Shown here: positions 17,111 to 26,159 of the stretch, piece after piece
Layout of the letters: each line of letters opens with the position of its first letter
How positions within the stretch are numbered: position 1 is the stretch's first letter
Assembly: GCF_001277295.1 (NCBI RefSeq)
Contig: NZ_CP011456.1
Coordinates: 3,298,001 to 3,362,000, forward strand
DNA from: Anabaena sp. WA102
Lineage (GTDB): Bacteria > Cyanobacteriota > Cyanobacteriia > Cyanobacteriales > Nostocaceae
Reading direction: 5' to 3'
Length of the DNA: 64,000 nt
Notes under the pieces: model-generated
Databases searched by the model: none
Told to the model about the DNA's origin: nothing
What the model saw: only the letters and a program-made list of their open reading frames with translations
Position numbers and translations under genes: made by a program

Positions 17111-20100
17111 TAACTCTGATTGCTTTCACAATTAGCATGATAACGCCAATCATTAACGACATACCGAATTACACTTACCTCCTCAGCAGGGTTTAAATGA
17201 AGTGCTGGATTTTGAATTGTGTATAATGTAGGATTAGTTGCTGCATTTTCCACAATATAAAGCCAATATTCATCTCCTAAACGATTAGCCATTACCCATT
17301 CATTAGGAGTTAAAGAAATTGCTCCAGTAGCAGACCTAGCTTTAACTTCGATATAACGATAATTACCTGAATCATCACAGGAACGAATGTCATAACCTAC
17401 ATATTCTAAAGAAACATCTTGAGGATTTCTCTGCTGTTGTTTCTCGTATTCAATAGTAGTTTCCATACCAATTAATTCAATTTCTTTATTACTATGTTGG
17501 TCAGAACTGCCAAATTTAGGAACAATAGGTATGACTTGAATAACGCTTAAAATCTCAGGTTCTGAAAGATAAAGATTAGTTTGGACTCTAATATCTTCTT
17601 CTAACTTGAGTTTTTTCTGTTCTAAATCATCTCGGTTACGCTGTTCATTACCAATAATGACATCAGGAATATTATCACCTTGGATTTTTCTAATCTCATA
17701 GTCAGTTAATTTGGCTTCTGACTCTAAAATTAAAGAATCAATGGATTTTAAACCGTATTTTCGCTTAATTTGAGCATCTGATAAACGTTTCTGTAATAAT
17801 TCTTGTTGATAGGGGTCTAAATAGTTATCTAAAATATAAGCTATAGCATTTTCCAGTTTAGATTTCAGATTGCTAACTTTTAATGCTTCTACTAATTCTT
17901 CTATAATTTCTGTAGATTCGTCATTGGGTTTTAAATCCCATAACACCGAAGGATTAACAATTTGAAAATTATCTAACTTGTCTTGATACAAACAGACTAA
18001 TCTACGTCCGGCTATTTCTCCACTACCATCTTGAATTTCACCAGACATAAACCATAATAAACCGTCCCATTTACCATCAGGGTCTAAAAAAACTGAGCCT
18101 TTATCTATTTCTTTTTGATATTGTTTAAATAAATGTTCTAAAATTGCTTCCATTAAAGGATGACCACTGGTAACTAATTCTGCTTGTGCTTTGGAAGTAG
18201 TTTTTTTCTCAAAACCAAAGTTTAAATATTCTCGTTGTACTTCTCCATATTTGAGTTTAAATTCATGGGGTTGATTTCTTAACTCAAAAGGTACACTAGG
18301 AATACGCCAAAAGCCATTTTGACGTTTTTCCACTTTGATTTTTAAATGTTTAGCTGCTCTTAAAAAGAACCTTTCAATATATTCCGGGACAAGACGATTT
18401 TCCTTAGCTGTACGCTGTTCTTGATTAATTCGAGATAAATCAATATGACGAGTAGCTAAAGCCTCCAAACTAGCCTGTTTTACCTTATTAATTGCCTCCA
18501 TGTCTGGGACTTTATCCATTTGGGCTAAAATATCATCTATGGTTCTTTTATTAGCGATCGCATCGAGAATTAAATCCTTTAAACTAGCACCTTGTAAAAC
18601 ATCACCAATGACATCAAAAACTCTATCTCCTAGAGCTTCTTTCATTGCTTCTAACTTATCAAATAGCTTTTGTAAAACCTGACCTTCCCTAGTATCCAAA
18701 GCCACTAAATTGTAAATATGAACTTCATGTTCTTGTCCATAGCGATGAATTCTACCCATTCTTTGTTCTAAGCGATTAGGATTCCAAGGAATATCATAAT
18801 TCACCATTAACCAACAAAATTGTAGATTAATACCTTCACCTGCGGCTTCCGTAGCTACCATAATTTGAGTTTTATTTTTAAACTCATATTCAGCTTTAAT
18901 CCGAGCATCCATATTTAAGCCACCATGAATTAAAGTCACACTATACTCCCACTTTTTCAGCTTTTCTGCTAAATATTCCATTGTATCTTTTGACTCAGTG
19001 AAAATTAGTAACTTTTCCTTACTTTCTCGAATTTTTCTTTCTTCTAAAACTTCCCGTAAGCGATTGAGTTTTGTTTCAATCTCTTGCTTTTCTGCTGCTT
19101 TAGCTAACTTAACTAAAAACTCTAAATTAGTAATTTCTAACTTTAATTCATCTAAAGATTCGGCTGAAGATAATTTAGCAAGTAATTCTTCTTCTTTACT
19201 GTAGCGTTCCTCATCTTCCAAGTCTTCTAGATAATCTTCATTATAAATACCATCCTGAATTAATTTGCCTTTTTTATATAAATCTTCTAATCGTTGTTTG
19301 CGACGTTCTAAAGATTTTAAAACGGCTCTGACGCTAGAAGCCAAACGTCTTTGCAGAACAGTTAAAGCAAAAGCCACATTACGTTTTTCTTTTTGGAGAG
19401 CTTTGTTAAAGTTCTCTTCTACATAATCGGTAACAGCATTATAAAGTTTTTTCTCTTCTTCATTCAGATAATACTTAATCGTTTCCACTAAACGGGGTGG
19501 GAATAAAGGTTGTCCATCAAAGTTTTTTAAATCTTCTTTTAAACGACGTAAAAATAAAGGATTATCTGCATCTTCAATAGAAGTTGCTAACATTTCTGTA
19601 TTAGCAAAGAAGTTAGGTTGTAGTAAATCCAGAAATAATTTGAAGTTTTCAGGATCTCCTCTATGGGGAGTAGCAGTTAGTAAAATTAAATATTTAGAAT
19701 TACTAGATAGGGTTTCTCCTACAGTATAACGAGCAGTTTTACTAATTTTCTCTCCATATTTATAAGCAGACATTTTATGAGCTTCATCAACAATAACTAA
19801 ATCCCATCTAGCATCATTAAAAGCTAACTGCACATCATTTTGTTTAATAAAATCAAGGGAGGTAATGATTTGAGGAAATTCTGTCCAAACATTTTGACTC
19901 CAACTAGCATTAACTACTCCCCTGTCTACCATCAAAAACTTCTCAGAAAAACGCTCCTTCATCTCTCGTAACCATTGGCCTTTGAGATGTCCAGGAACAA
20001 CGATTAATACTCTATTTACTAAACCTCGATATTTTAATTCTTTAATTAATAATCCTCCCATGATGGTTTTACCAGCACCGGGGTCATCTGCTAATAAGAA

Positions 20101-20469
20101 ACGAATATTAGGACTTTTGAGAATGTAATGATAAATAGCTTCAATTTGATGGGGTAATGGGTCAACTTGGGATGCACTGATACCATAAAGAGGGTCAAAT
20201 TGAAAAGCATTGCGAATGCGTGTTCCTTCTAAGTATAAAAATACTGATTCAGGATTTCCTGTAAATTGAAATTGTAGGTCTTTTTGTTCTTGGAGATCAA
20301 TTAATTCTTGAATAGGAATAACAGGATCATAATATTTATTAGTATTAATACCAACAGCTTCTATTTTTACTCTGGAAGTTCCTATCATTTTAGATGATAA
20401 AACTTTTACGGGTTCAGGAAATTTGTCTCCGCAAATAATGATTCCTGGCTGTAACTGTTCTATCTTCAT
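17110..20469 (-). CDS. Snf2-type SF2 helicase with C-terminal DUF3883
   Basis: The product is 1119 residues. The SF2 helicase core occupies about residues 100-620. Motif I is ADDPGAGKTIMGG, motif II is DLVIVDEAHKM, and motif III is LTATPHRGD. The C-terminal lobe has VATEAAGEGINLQF and the arginine-finger motif NRLEQRMGRIHRYGQ. A long charged coiled region (about 350-470) separates the lobes, as in Snf2/RapA-like translocases of defence loci. The last 110 residues match DUF3883 (YVGYDIRS, then YIEVKARS), a predicted nuclease-like domain in which the E and K of EVK are candidate catalytic residues. It starts 22 nt after the XRE regulator and is probably the main effector or translocase of the island. 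Motif II reads DEAH. Confidence 0.9.
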   Translation of the reverse strand: MKIEQLQPGIIICGDKFPEPVKVLSSKMIGTSRVKIEAVGINTNKYYDPVIPIQELIDLQEQKDLQFQFTGNPESVFLYLEGTRIRNAFQFDPLYGISASQVDPLPHQIEAIYHYILKSPNIRFLLADDPGAGKTIMGGLLIKELKYRGLVNRVLIVVPGHLKGQWLREMKERFSEKFLMVDRGVVNASWSQNVWTEFPQIITSLDFIKQNDVQLAFNDARWDLVIVDEAHKMSAYKYGEKISKTARYTVGETLSSNSKYLILLTATPHRGDPENFKLFLDLLQPNFFANTEMLATSIEDADNPLFLRRLKEDLKNFDGQPLFPPRLVETIKYYLNEEEKKLYNAVTDYVEENFNKALQKEKRNVAFALTVLQRRLASSVRAVLKSLERRKQRLEDLYKKGKLIQDGIYNEDYLEDLEDEERYSKEEELLAKLSSAESLDELKLEITNLEFLVKLAKAAEKQEIETKLNRLREVLEERKIRESKEKLLIFTESKDTMEYLAEKLKKWEYSVTLIHGGLNMDARIKAEYEFKNKTQIMVATEAAGEGINLQFCWLMVNYDIPWNPNRLEQRMGRIHRYGQEHEVHIYNLVALDTREGQVLQKLFDKLEAMKEALGDRVFDVIGDVLQGASLKDLILDAIANKRTIDDILAQMDKVPDMEAINKVKQASLEALATRHIDLSRINQEQRTAKENRLVPEYIERFFLRAAKHLKIKVEKRQNGFWRIPSVPFELRNQPHEFKLKYGEVQREYLNFGFEKKTTSKAQAELVTSGHPLMEAILEHLFKQYQKEIDKGSVFLDPDGKWDGLLWFMSGEIQDGSGEIAGRRLVCLYQDKLDNFQIVNPSVLWDLKPNDESTEIIEELVEALKVSNLKSKLENAIAYILDNYLDPYQQELLQKRLSDAQIKRKYGLKSIDSLILESEAKLTDYEIRKIQGDNIPDVIIGNEQRNRDDLEQKKLKLEEDIRVQTNLYLSEPEILSVIQVIPIVPKFGSSDQHSNKEIELIGMETTIEYEKQQQRNPQDVSLEYVGYDIRSCDDSGNYRYIEVKARSATGAISLTPNEWVMANRLGDEYWLYIVENAATNPTLYTIQNPALHLNPAEEVSVIRYVVNDWRYHANCESNQS

Positions 20470-20491
20470 TGTTTATATCCCGATAATTCAT

Positions 20492-20707
20492 TCAGATCAT
20501 CAATAGCAGGGGAAATTGTTCCCCCACTTCCCCAAACTTCTGCCCAATCTTGTCCATATCCATAGCTGAGGGCTTAGATCGCTCATTTTCCCAACGCTTA
20601 ACAGTACCATAAGTCACATCTAGATAAGCTCCAAACTGTGCTTCAGTAAGTCCAGTCAACAGGCGAAACTTCCGAATTAGCCCCCCAATTTCGGTTTTTT
20701 TGACCAC
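20492..20707 (-). CDS. XRE/Cro-type regulator heading the defence operon
   Basis: This 71-residue protein is read from a GTG at 20707. It holds one helix-turn-helix: GLIRKFRLLTGLTEAQFGAYLDVTYGTVKRWENERSKP, where the recognition helix and the KRWENE segment are diagnostic. It is the first gene of the minus-strand cluster, 22 nt before the helicase, and is the natural candidate for autoregulation of the operon. No clear Shine-Dalgarno sequence precedes the GTG, so the start is uncertain. The flanking repeat begins only 40 bp upstream, so the promoter must lie in or next to that repeat. Confidence 0.8.
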   Translation of the reverse strand: MVKKTEIGGLIRKFRLLTGLTEAQFGAYLDVTYGTVKRWENERSKPSAMDMDKIGQKFGEVGEQFPLLLMI

Positions 20708-20746
20708 GAATGGTCTTTTTAAGATTGCCTGATTTCAGAGGAAGAA

Positions 20747-20925
20747 GCAACAGGGAACAGGAAAAACTCATGTTTAAAAACATGAGATTGAAATAATGAC
20801 ACTGTTTTTTTCGTGCTACGCATCTTTTAAAAACATCTTTTTTTTGACTGAAGCTCTAAACTGGTGCAAATGAGTGTTTCTTATCTGTTCCCAGTTAAGA
20901 GTTCCCTGTTCCCTTTTTTTGTAAC
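20747..20925 (+). repeat. Right flanking repeat of the defence island
   Basis: This is the second copy of the block at 8794-8930, in direct orientation (20747-20884), followed by the same AGTTAAGAGTTCCCTG heptad tail. The remaining gap, 20926-21205, shows only a relic of about 33 minus-strand codons ending around 21080 (FDELLVPSKTIPYRW) that I cannot assign. Confidence 0.78.
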
Positions 20926-21205
20926 AAGTATTATATCTTCTGACATAATAAGCACATTTAAAAATAAAAGCAATAGCAAAAACCGCTAATTTTCCGAGAA
21001 TTCGCTAGTTTTTTAGTTTTCTTTAATGTTTGAATTGGATAAAATCCAAATATGCACCAAGTAAATCCATCGTCATCTACCAAAAGTTAGATATTAAATA
21101 AATGCCTACAGCAATTTCTACCCAGCGATAGGGGATGGTTTTGGAGGGAACTAGTAGTTCGTCAAATTTATTTTGACGGGTAATGATCGAAAAAACTTCT
21201 GTTCT

Positions 21206-21307
21206 TCCCTCCCTTACCCCCCTTACCTCCCCTACCCCCCTTACCTCCCCTACCCCCCTACCCCCCCTACCCCCCTTACCTCCCCTACCCCCCCTACCCC
21301 CCCTACC
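21206..21307 (+). repeat. C-rich CCCCTA/CCTTAC microsatellite (G-quadruplex potential on the minus strand)
   Basis: About 100 bp consist almost only of runs of three to seven C separated by TA, TTA or T. The minus strand therefore holds many GGGG runs with 1-3 nt loops, the classic G-quadruplex pattern, and the plus strand could form an i-motif. Polyproline frames across it are artefacts. Confidence 0.9.
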
Positions 21308-21481
21308 TTTGTGCTTTCTGTTGGACAGGAAGCCGACACTGTACCGTCAGGTCAGTGTGGGTAGTTCACTATACCTATGGTTAATATCGTTAAAGCCCAA
21401 TTTCGGTCATGTTGAGACGGTGAATCATGGGTTTTTTAATACAGGTGATGCTTACAGTGAATGATAACCCTTCAGAGTTGT

Positions 21482-21590
21482 AATTGCTGTATCAAATATT
21501 TCACCCATCCCTAACCCTCCCCTTATAAAGGGGAGGGAACTGGATTTTTCTTGTTTCCCCCCTTTGCAAGGGGAAAGGGGGGGTAACAAT
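21482..21590 (+). repeat. Intergenic repeat with CTCCCCTTATAAAGGGGAG hairpin
   Basis: The block starts ATTGCTGTATCAAAT and contains a strong GC hairpin. The first 60 bp recur at 47017-47074. It has no coding capacity. The following 140 bp up to the crtH terminator show no gene. Confidence 0.75.
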
Positions 21591-21736
21591 GTGATGAAAA
21601 TTACGGGATACCACTTTGAAAACATCGTCTCATAAAACCTCGCGGTAAGTGGGAAACTCAGCGGCTTTAGCCCTGAGTGTCAATGAAGAAGAGGGTTTTC
21701 TCTAAAAATCCTCTCGACCATTGACTTAAAAACAAA

Positions 21737-21771
21737 AAGATCCCCGACTTCTTTAAGAAGTCGGGGATCTT
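21737..21771 (-). terminator. Rho-independent terminator of crtH
   Basis: On the minus strand, 9 bp after the crtH stop, an AAGATCCCCGACTTC stem-loop is followed by TTTTTGTTTTT. This is a strong intrinsic terminator layout. The hairpin belongs to the same repeat type as 16003-16033. Confidence 0.75.
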
Positions 21772-21779
21772 ATTCCCAG

Positions 21780-23285
21780 CTATTTTCTCAGTTGTAAATC
21801 TACTCCAATCCTATGAGCGCAAGCAAACCCAGAAAAAGCTACTGCATTCAAACCCTGTCCGGGGAATGTACTATCTCCTACACAATACAAATTAGGAATC
21901 ACAGTGCGATTGAAAGGCATTCCCAATAACCCCCACAACTTACGTTTAGGTATTGGTCCATAAGTACCATCTATCCGTCCTAAAAAGCGTCTGTGAGTAC
22001 GTGGAGTCCCGATTTCCAAATAATCTAACCCAGCATCTAAACCAGGAAAAATTGCGGCTAATCTGTTAATAATTTGCCCTGCTGCTATTTCTTTTTTAGC
22101 CGTATACTCGCTTTCGGAAAGTCCCTGCCAATTACTAATCCAGTCAGGTGTAAAGGCATGAATAATATGATATCCTGGTGGTGCTAAATCCGGGTCAAGG
22201 AGGGTAGGAATAGAAACAAAAATTGTTCCTGTTGCTGTGGTCATTTCTTGCCAATCTGTTAATAAAATATGATGACATTCTGTTCCTACAGGTAAAACAA
22301 ATGCTTTTACCCCTATATGCAAGCTTAAAAAACTGGGTGATTTTATATATCGTTGTTGCCAATTTTTTTCTTTAACTGGCATTTCTTGGACTGGTAGTAG
22401 TTTTGTAAAGGTGTCCCAGCGTGTGGCATTAGATACTATTTTTTTACCATAATAAACTTGACCATTTGCTAATTGCACACCTACAGCTTTTCCCTGTTTG
22501 GTAATGATTTTTGTCACTCGCGCTTGGTATTGAATTTCACCCCCCAATTGTGCTAAACCTGTTACCAATTTTTCGGCAATTTTCCCAACTCCACCCCGAG
22601 GATAATTAACTCCTCCATAATGTCTATCAGAAAAAACCATACCAGCATTAATCATTGGTGTCATGTCCGCTGGAACTACTGACCAGCAATAACACTCGAT
22701 ATCAATAAATTTTAATAACTGACGATCTTGAATATACTTTCGTGCCACTTCTCCCACATTTAAGGGTAAATACTTGGCTAAAGCTAGACAAGCTAAAGGA
22801 TTTTTGAGAAATACCCGCAGGAGATATTTAGGTTCTTCTAATGATAACAATTCAATATTATTCAGGCAATTAAAAACTTTTTGACATTCATCATAAAATC
22901 GCCTGATTCCCTTGGCTTCCTGGGGAAAATAAGCAATTAGATTTTGGAGAAATGTTTCATAATCTCGATCAATTTTTAAATCCAAACCATTGGGTAAATG
23001 ATAGTGAATCTGGACAGAATCGGGAATGGTTTCCAGATTAACATTGACTGCATCTAAGGCACGGGTGAGTAAGTTGGTTGTTCCTTTATTTCCCATGCCA
23101 AAAATCATTGATGCACCGACATCAAATGTATATCCTTGGCTTTGAAAATAGCCAGCGCTACCACCGGGAATGAGATAACTTTCAAAAACTATAACTTTTG
23201 CACCTTTGGCTGCTAATTGGGTGGCTGTCACTAAACCACCAATACCAGAACCAATGATAATGACATCAAATAATGCGGAATCCAT
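21780..23285 (-). CDS. crtH: Carotenoid isomerase CrtISO (prolycopene isomerase)
   Basis: This 501-residue FAD-dependent protein has the usual CrtISO length. Residues 7-37 form the dinucleotide-binding fold VIIIGSGIGGLVTATQLAAKG. The C-terminus has YCVGDSTFPGQGLNAV, the FAD-contacting motif of the carotenoid desaturase/isomerase family. The segment CYCWSVVPADMTPMINAG is typical of CrtISO as opposed to CrtP or CrtQ. It isomerises poly-cis carotenes (prolycopene) to all-trans lycopene in the thylakoid or plasma membrane, completing the plant-type desaturation route of cyanobacteria. It stands alone with its own terminator. A CrtO-like ketolase is the main alternative, but the length and motifs favour CrtISO. 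Confidence 0.92.
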   Translation of the reverse strand: MDSALFDVIIIGSGIGGLVTATQLAAKGAKVIVFESYLIPGGSAGYFQSQGYTFDVGASMIFGMGNKGTTNLLTRALDAVNVNLETIPDSVQIHYHLPNGLDLKIDRDYETFLQNLIAYFPQEAKGIRRFYDECQKVFNCLNNIELLSLEEPKYLLRVFLKNPLACLALAKYLPLNVGEVARKYIQDRQLLKFIDIECYCWSVVPADMTPMINAGMVFSDRHYGGVNYPRGGVGKIAEKLVTGLAQLGGEIQYQARVTKIITKQGKAVGVQLANGQVYYGKKIVSNATRWDTFTKLLPVQEMPVKEKNWQQRYIKSPSFLSLHIGVKAFVLPVGTECHHILLTDWQEMTTATGTIFVSIPTLLDPDLAPPGYHIIHAFTPDWISNWQGLSESEYTAKKEIAAGQIINRLAAIFPGLDAGLDYLEIGTPRTHRRFLGRIDGTYGPIPKRKLWGLLGMPFNRTVIPNLYCVGDSTFPGQGLNAVAFSGFACAHRIGVDLQLRK

Positions 23286-23540
23286 AATCTGTAATTTAAT
23301 CCAAAAAAGAGGGAAAAGTCTGCTGCTGCTGACTAATCCCGCCTGCCGATCCTTTAAAGAGAGGAGAACACTTGAGAATAATATAACTCTGATTGAGAAT
23401 CTTTGTCAACTATTAATGAGAAGATTTATCAATAAATATATTTAGGGCTTGCACATAATTCACTTTTTTAACCCGGAAACTCTTAATATATCTAGGTTTT
23501 CGGTTTATATGGCTAACTATCAGCAACCCCTATTTACTCC

Positions 23541-23640
23541 TGACTTCTTCCTGGGCGCAGACCCTGCGCCCCTACCTTCTCCTTTCTCCTTTCTCCTTTC
23601 TTCTTCCTGACTCCTGACTCCTGACTCCTGATTCGGTGAA
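23541..23640 (+). repeat. GGGCGCAG hairpin and CTCCTGA/CTCCTTT heptad repeats upstream of upp
   Basis: The 409-bp gap between crtH and upp contains a GC-rich hairpin GGGCGCAGACCCTGCGCCC (also near 34019 and, with one change, 44582), then CTCCTTT and CTCCTGA short repeats ending about 55 bp before the upp start. No gene is visible. The upp promoter must lie in the last 60 bp or inside the repeats. Confidence 0.75.
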
Positions 23641-23694
23641 TTCTGCTATGATGTTCCAGTAAAAAGACAATTATCCAGCCGCCCTTTTCTAGCT

Positions 23695-24345
23695 ATGACA
23701 CAACAACTCCGTGTTTATGTTCCACCTCATCCTTTAATTCAGCACTGGTTGGGAGTTGCTCGTGATGTAGCTACGCCATCTGTATTATTTCGTTCTGCTA
23801 TGACTGAGTTGGGTAGGTGGCTAACTTATGAGGCTGCTAGGGAGTGGTTGCCGACTCAAGAAACAATGGTGCAAACGCCTCTGACGACCTGTGCAGCCAC
23901 TTTTATTAATCCTCAGATACCTGTGGCTGTTGTGCCGATTTTGCGGGCTGGTTTAGGCTTGTTGGAGGGAGCGCAGGGTGTACTGCCTTTGGCATCAATT
24001 TACCATGTTGGCTTGGCGCGAAATGAAGAAACTCTAGAACCTACTTGTTATTTAAATAAATTACCCGAAAAATTCGCTCCCGAAACGCGGGTGTTAATTA
24101 CTGAGCCGATGTTGGCTACTGGAGGCTCTATAATGGCAGTAATGGCGGAATTGACCCAAAGAGGTGTTGATCCGGCGTTAATTCGGATTATATCCGTAGT
24201 TGTTGCTCCCCCAGCGTTGAAAAAATTGGCTGCTGTCTATCCTGGCTTAATCGTTTACACCGCTACTATTGATGAAACGCTTGATGATCAAGGGTATATT
24301 GTACCAGGATTGGGGGATGCGGGCGATCGCATTTTTGGAACTTAA
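23695..24345 (+). CDS. upp: Uracil phosphoribosyltransferase
   Basis: This 216-residue salvage enzyme makes UMP from uracil and PRPP. The family signature is present: VPILRAGLGLLEGA (residues 80-93), and the PRPP loop ITEPMLATGGSI (135-146). The C-terminus YIVPGLGDAGDRIFGT is the uracil-binding segment. In the PRPP loop, the residue that is normally Asp in DPMLATGG is Glu137 here, a conservative but unusual change. It is followed 76 nt later by a glycine-zipper protein gene on the same strand. Confidence 0.95.
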   Translation: MTQQLRVYVPPHPLIQHWLGVARDVATPSVLFRSAMTELGRWLTYEAAREWLPTQETMVQTPLTTCAATFINPQIPVAVVPILRAGLGLLEGAQGVLPLASIYHVGLARNEETLEPTCYLNKLPEKFAPETRVLITEPMLATGGSIMAVMAELTQRGVDPALIRIISVVVAPPALKKLAAVYPGLIVYTATIDETLDDQGYIVPGLGDAGDRIFGT

Positions 24346-24421
24346 GCTAGGATGCCGCTAAGGCTGGAAAATAGCTAAAGTATTGTCAAAGTTGCTTATT
24401 TTCGAGAAGACGGTAAAAAAT

Positions 24422-24757
24422 ATGAGTCAGCAAGATGGTTTTGCTAGTGGTTTGTTACTGGGGTCATTGATTGGGGGTGTAGTTGGTGGTGTTTTAGGGG
24501 CGGTGATTACTTCGCGCTTAGATGCTAAGTTTGCAAATGAAGAGAATGAAGGGTTAACCGTTGGGGAAAATGATGGACAGACAGGGACTAAAAAGCGGCA
24601 AATGAGGGCTTCTGCTCATGAAAGTTTGGAAATAGAAGCAACCAGGCGATCGCTCGAAGATAAAATTGCCCAACTTAATGCCACAATTGATGATGTGCGG
24701 AAGCAATTAGGTAATGTCAACAGCAACTCATCCCAGGAAGTTAATGAGCATTCTTAA
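24422..24757 (+). CDS. Small glycine-zipper membrane protein, YtxH-like
   Basis: The ATG at 24422 (MSQQDGFASG) is preferred over an upstream TTG. The product is 111 residues. Residues 7-29 form a Gly-rich hydrophobic helix (LLLGSLIGGVVGGVLGAVITSRL) with GxxxG spacing, typical of YtxH or gas-vesicle-like accessory proteins. After it comes a charged soluble part with a short coiled coil (about 68-100, ATRRSLEDKIAQLNATIDDV). It is conserved among cyanobacteria, but no function is established as far as I know. It lies between upp and ylmG on the same strand. Confidence 0.8.
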   Translation: MSQQDGFASGLLLGSLIGGVVGGVLGAVITSRLDAKFANEENEGLTVGENDGQTGTKKRQMRASAHESLEIEATRRSLEDKIAQLNATIDDVRKQLGNVNSNSSQEVNEHS

Positions 24758-24855
24758 GCTTTCCCTTAGTTATATTGATTGGCTACACAATGCGACGTGA
24801 GCTAAATTAAAATCAATCATGAATCTATGTTTGACATTTAACAGGAAAGTTACCC

Positions 24856-25134
24856 ATGAATTTACTAATTACAACCCTAGCTACCTTTGTCTCTCTTTAC
24901 AGCTATTTGCTGATTATTCGAGTCTTGTTGACTTGGTTTCCCACTATTGAATGGTCTAATCAACCATTTGCAGCTTTAAGCCAAATTAGTGATCCCTACC
25001 TCAATCTATTTCGTTCCATAATTCCCCCCTTGGGTGGTATGGATTTCTCCCCTATCCTGGCATTTTTGGCATTGAACATAGTTGGTGGTATTTTAGATAG
25101 TTTAGCTCGCGCCACCTTGGTACAAGGGTTTTAA
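24856..25134 (+). CDS. ylmG: YggT/YlmG family membrane protein
   Basis: This 92-residue protein has two transmembrane helices (about 3-25 and 68-88) and the YggT signature: the RVLLTWFP motif, then DPYLNLFRSIIPPLGGMDFSPI. Cyanobacterial and plastid YlmG (Ycf19) proteins affect nucleoid and septum organisation and thylakoid biogenesis. It stands 98 nt downstream of the glycine-zipper gene and may be cotranscribed. The assignment is firm from sequence; the precise role is family knowledge only. Confidence 0.93.
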   Translation: MNLLITTLATFVSLYSYLLIIRVLLTWFPTIEWSNQPFAALSQISDPYLNLFRSIIPPLGGMDFSPILAFLALNIVGGILDSLARATLVQGF

Positions 25135-25189
25135 GCCCCAAATTACGATTTTCCATGTAAGGACGTTCCCAGGAACGTCTCTACAACTT

Positions 25190-25621
25190 TTATCTTCTCA
25201 CTCGTCCGCTAAATCCAGCAGCTTTAAATTGTTTAAGTTGTAATGGTAAAGGTTGATTACTGGGGACAGTGATTCTAAATTCAAAATCACTAACTCCGGG
25301 AGGAACTTCGGCAATTAAACCCAGACGGGTGCGATTTTGTAAGGTTGAATCACCGTTAGCATCATATATGCGCCCAAAAATATCCGCATCATAAACAGTT
25401 TTGCGGGTGCTATTTTCTGCTTTACCTGTAACGATGAAGCAACTGGCAGAATTTGAACCGCTACTACCTACTATTCCACTGGACAGTTCTGATGGACATT
25501 CGTGATAGGAAATATCAGATAATTTAATCTGTGTTAATGCTAAGGCTGTGGGTGTCCATATCCAGGAAAGTAACCCCATTAGTCCTGCTATAAAAATTAA
25601 CTGCATTGAGCGTAACCGCAT
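25190..25621 (-). CDS. Secreted protein of unknown function
   Basis: The start at 25621 is chosen because AGG lies about 8 nt upstream; the GTG at 25630 is the alternative. The product is about 143 residues with a signal peptide (LIFIAGLMGLLSWIWTPTALA, then probable cleavage after ALA). The mature domain has two cysteines (HECPSE and ASCFIV) that could form a disulphide, and it ends RVRR. Its β-rich pattern (FRITVPSNQPLP) suggests an Ig-like periplasmic fold, but I do not recognise the family. It is convergent with ylmG. Confidence 0.75.
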   Translation of the reverse strand: MRLRSMQLIFIAGLMGLLSWIWTPTALALTQIKLSDISYHECPSELSSGIVGSSGSNSASCFIVTGKAENSTRKTVYDADIFGRIYDANGDSTLQNRTRLGLIAEVPPGVSDFEFRITVPSNQPLPLQLKQFKAAGFSGRVRR

Positions 25622-25723
25622 AAAATACACCTTTGATTGGAAATTTACAAAAGTCGGCGTTGCTGTTTATAGAGGACAATTTTACCTCACGCAGAGGCGC
25701 AGAGTCTCTCCAGAGTAGAAATT

Positions 25724-25945
25724 TCAAATTATTGATTTTTGGTGTTTATCTAGTATTCTTAAACCTGCTTCTGGGTTTCCTGTGATAGCCATTGCTTTAA
25801 ATCGGGTATAAGCATCAAATTTTGCTAAAGCTATATTAAAAATAATTGTTTGCATTGTTTTGCGTAAACGTTCATGAGGTTAAATAGGTGCATCTAATAT
25901 ACTCAAAACGGCTTGATTGTTTGATTCTAAACGTAGGGGTAAAGC
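25724..25945 (-). pseudogene. Relic of an unidentified gene
   Basis: One minus-strand frame reads about 70 codons with one internal stop: LPLRLESNNQAVLSILDAPI, stop, then PHERLRKTMQTIIFNIALAK and FDAYTRFKAMAITGNPEAGL before the terminal stop. The composition and codon use look like real coding sequence. No family recognised. It has no start and one nonsense codon, so it is called decayed. The remaining 25946-26159 gap holds the repeat listed next and no gene. Confidence 0.45.
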
Positions 25946-26017
25946 ATGAGCTAAACCCCTACACATCTGGGTTCTTTGTCATTTGGCAAAAGTTTAAATC
26001 TCACCCGTGTTTAGTAT
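25935..26017 (+). repeat. Repeat flanking the PIN toxin pair, inverted copy near 42.13 kb
   Basis: It begins GTAGGGGTAAAGCATGAGCT and runs to ACCCGTGTTTAGTATA. The 25952-26017 part recurs in reverse at about 42130-42185. The 5' piece recurs directly at about 26880 (GTAGGGGTAAAGCAAAAGCT), so the toxin-antitoxin pair lies between two like-oriented pieces of this repeat family. Confidence 0.7.
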
Positions 26018-26159
26018 AATGATTTTGATGATACTTGAGAATTTTTTGAGATGGCAAACATCTTCTAGAAGCGATCGCTCTGGTAAAATGACAAAGTAAA
26101 GTTAGAATAGAGGAAATTATGGCTAAAGATTTTTACGGGGTATAGAATTTAAAATATAT

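Noticed and set aside
9169..20707. DISARM or BREX assignment of the island
   Set aside because: No DrmA/DrmB/DrmC-like or PglZ/BrxC/BrxL-like proteins are encoded; DUF499 with DUF1156 fits a different predicted set.
21173..21464. Two small proline-rich frames
   Set aside because: They are translations of the C-rich microsatellite.
26118..26148. Short start-like peptide MAKDFYGV after GAGG, reminiscent of a XisH N-terminus
   Set aside because: Only eight codons before a stop; too short to claim a decayed xisH gene.
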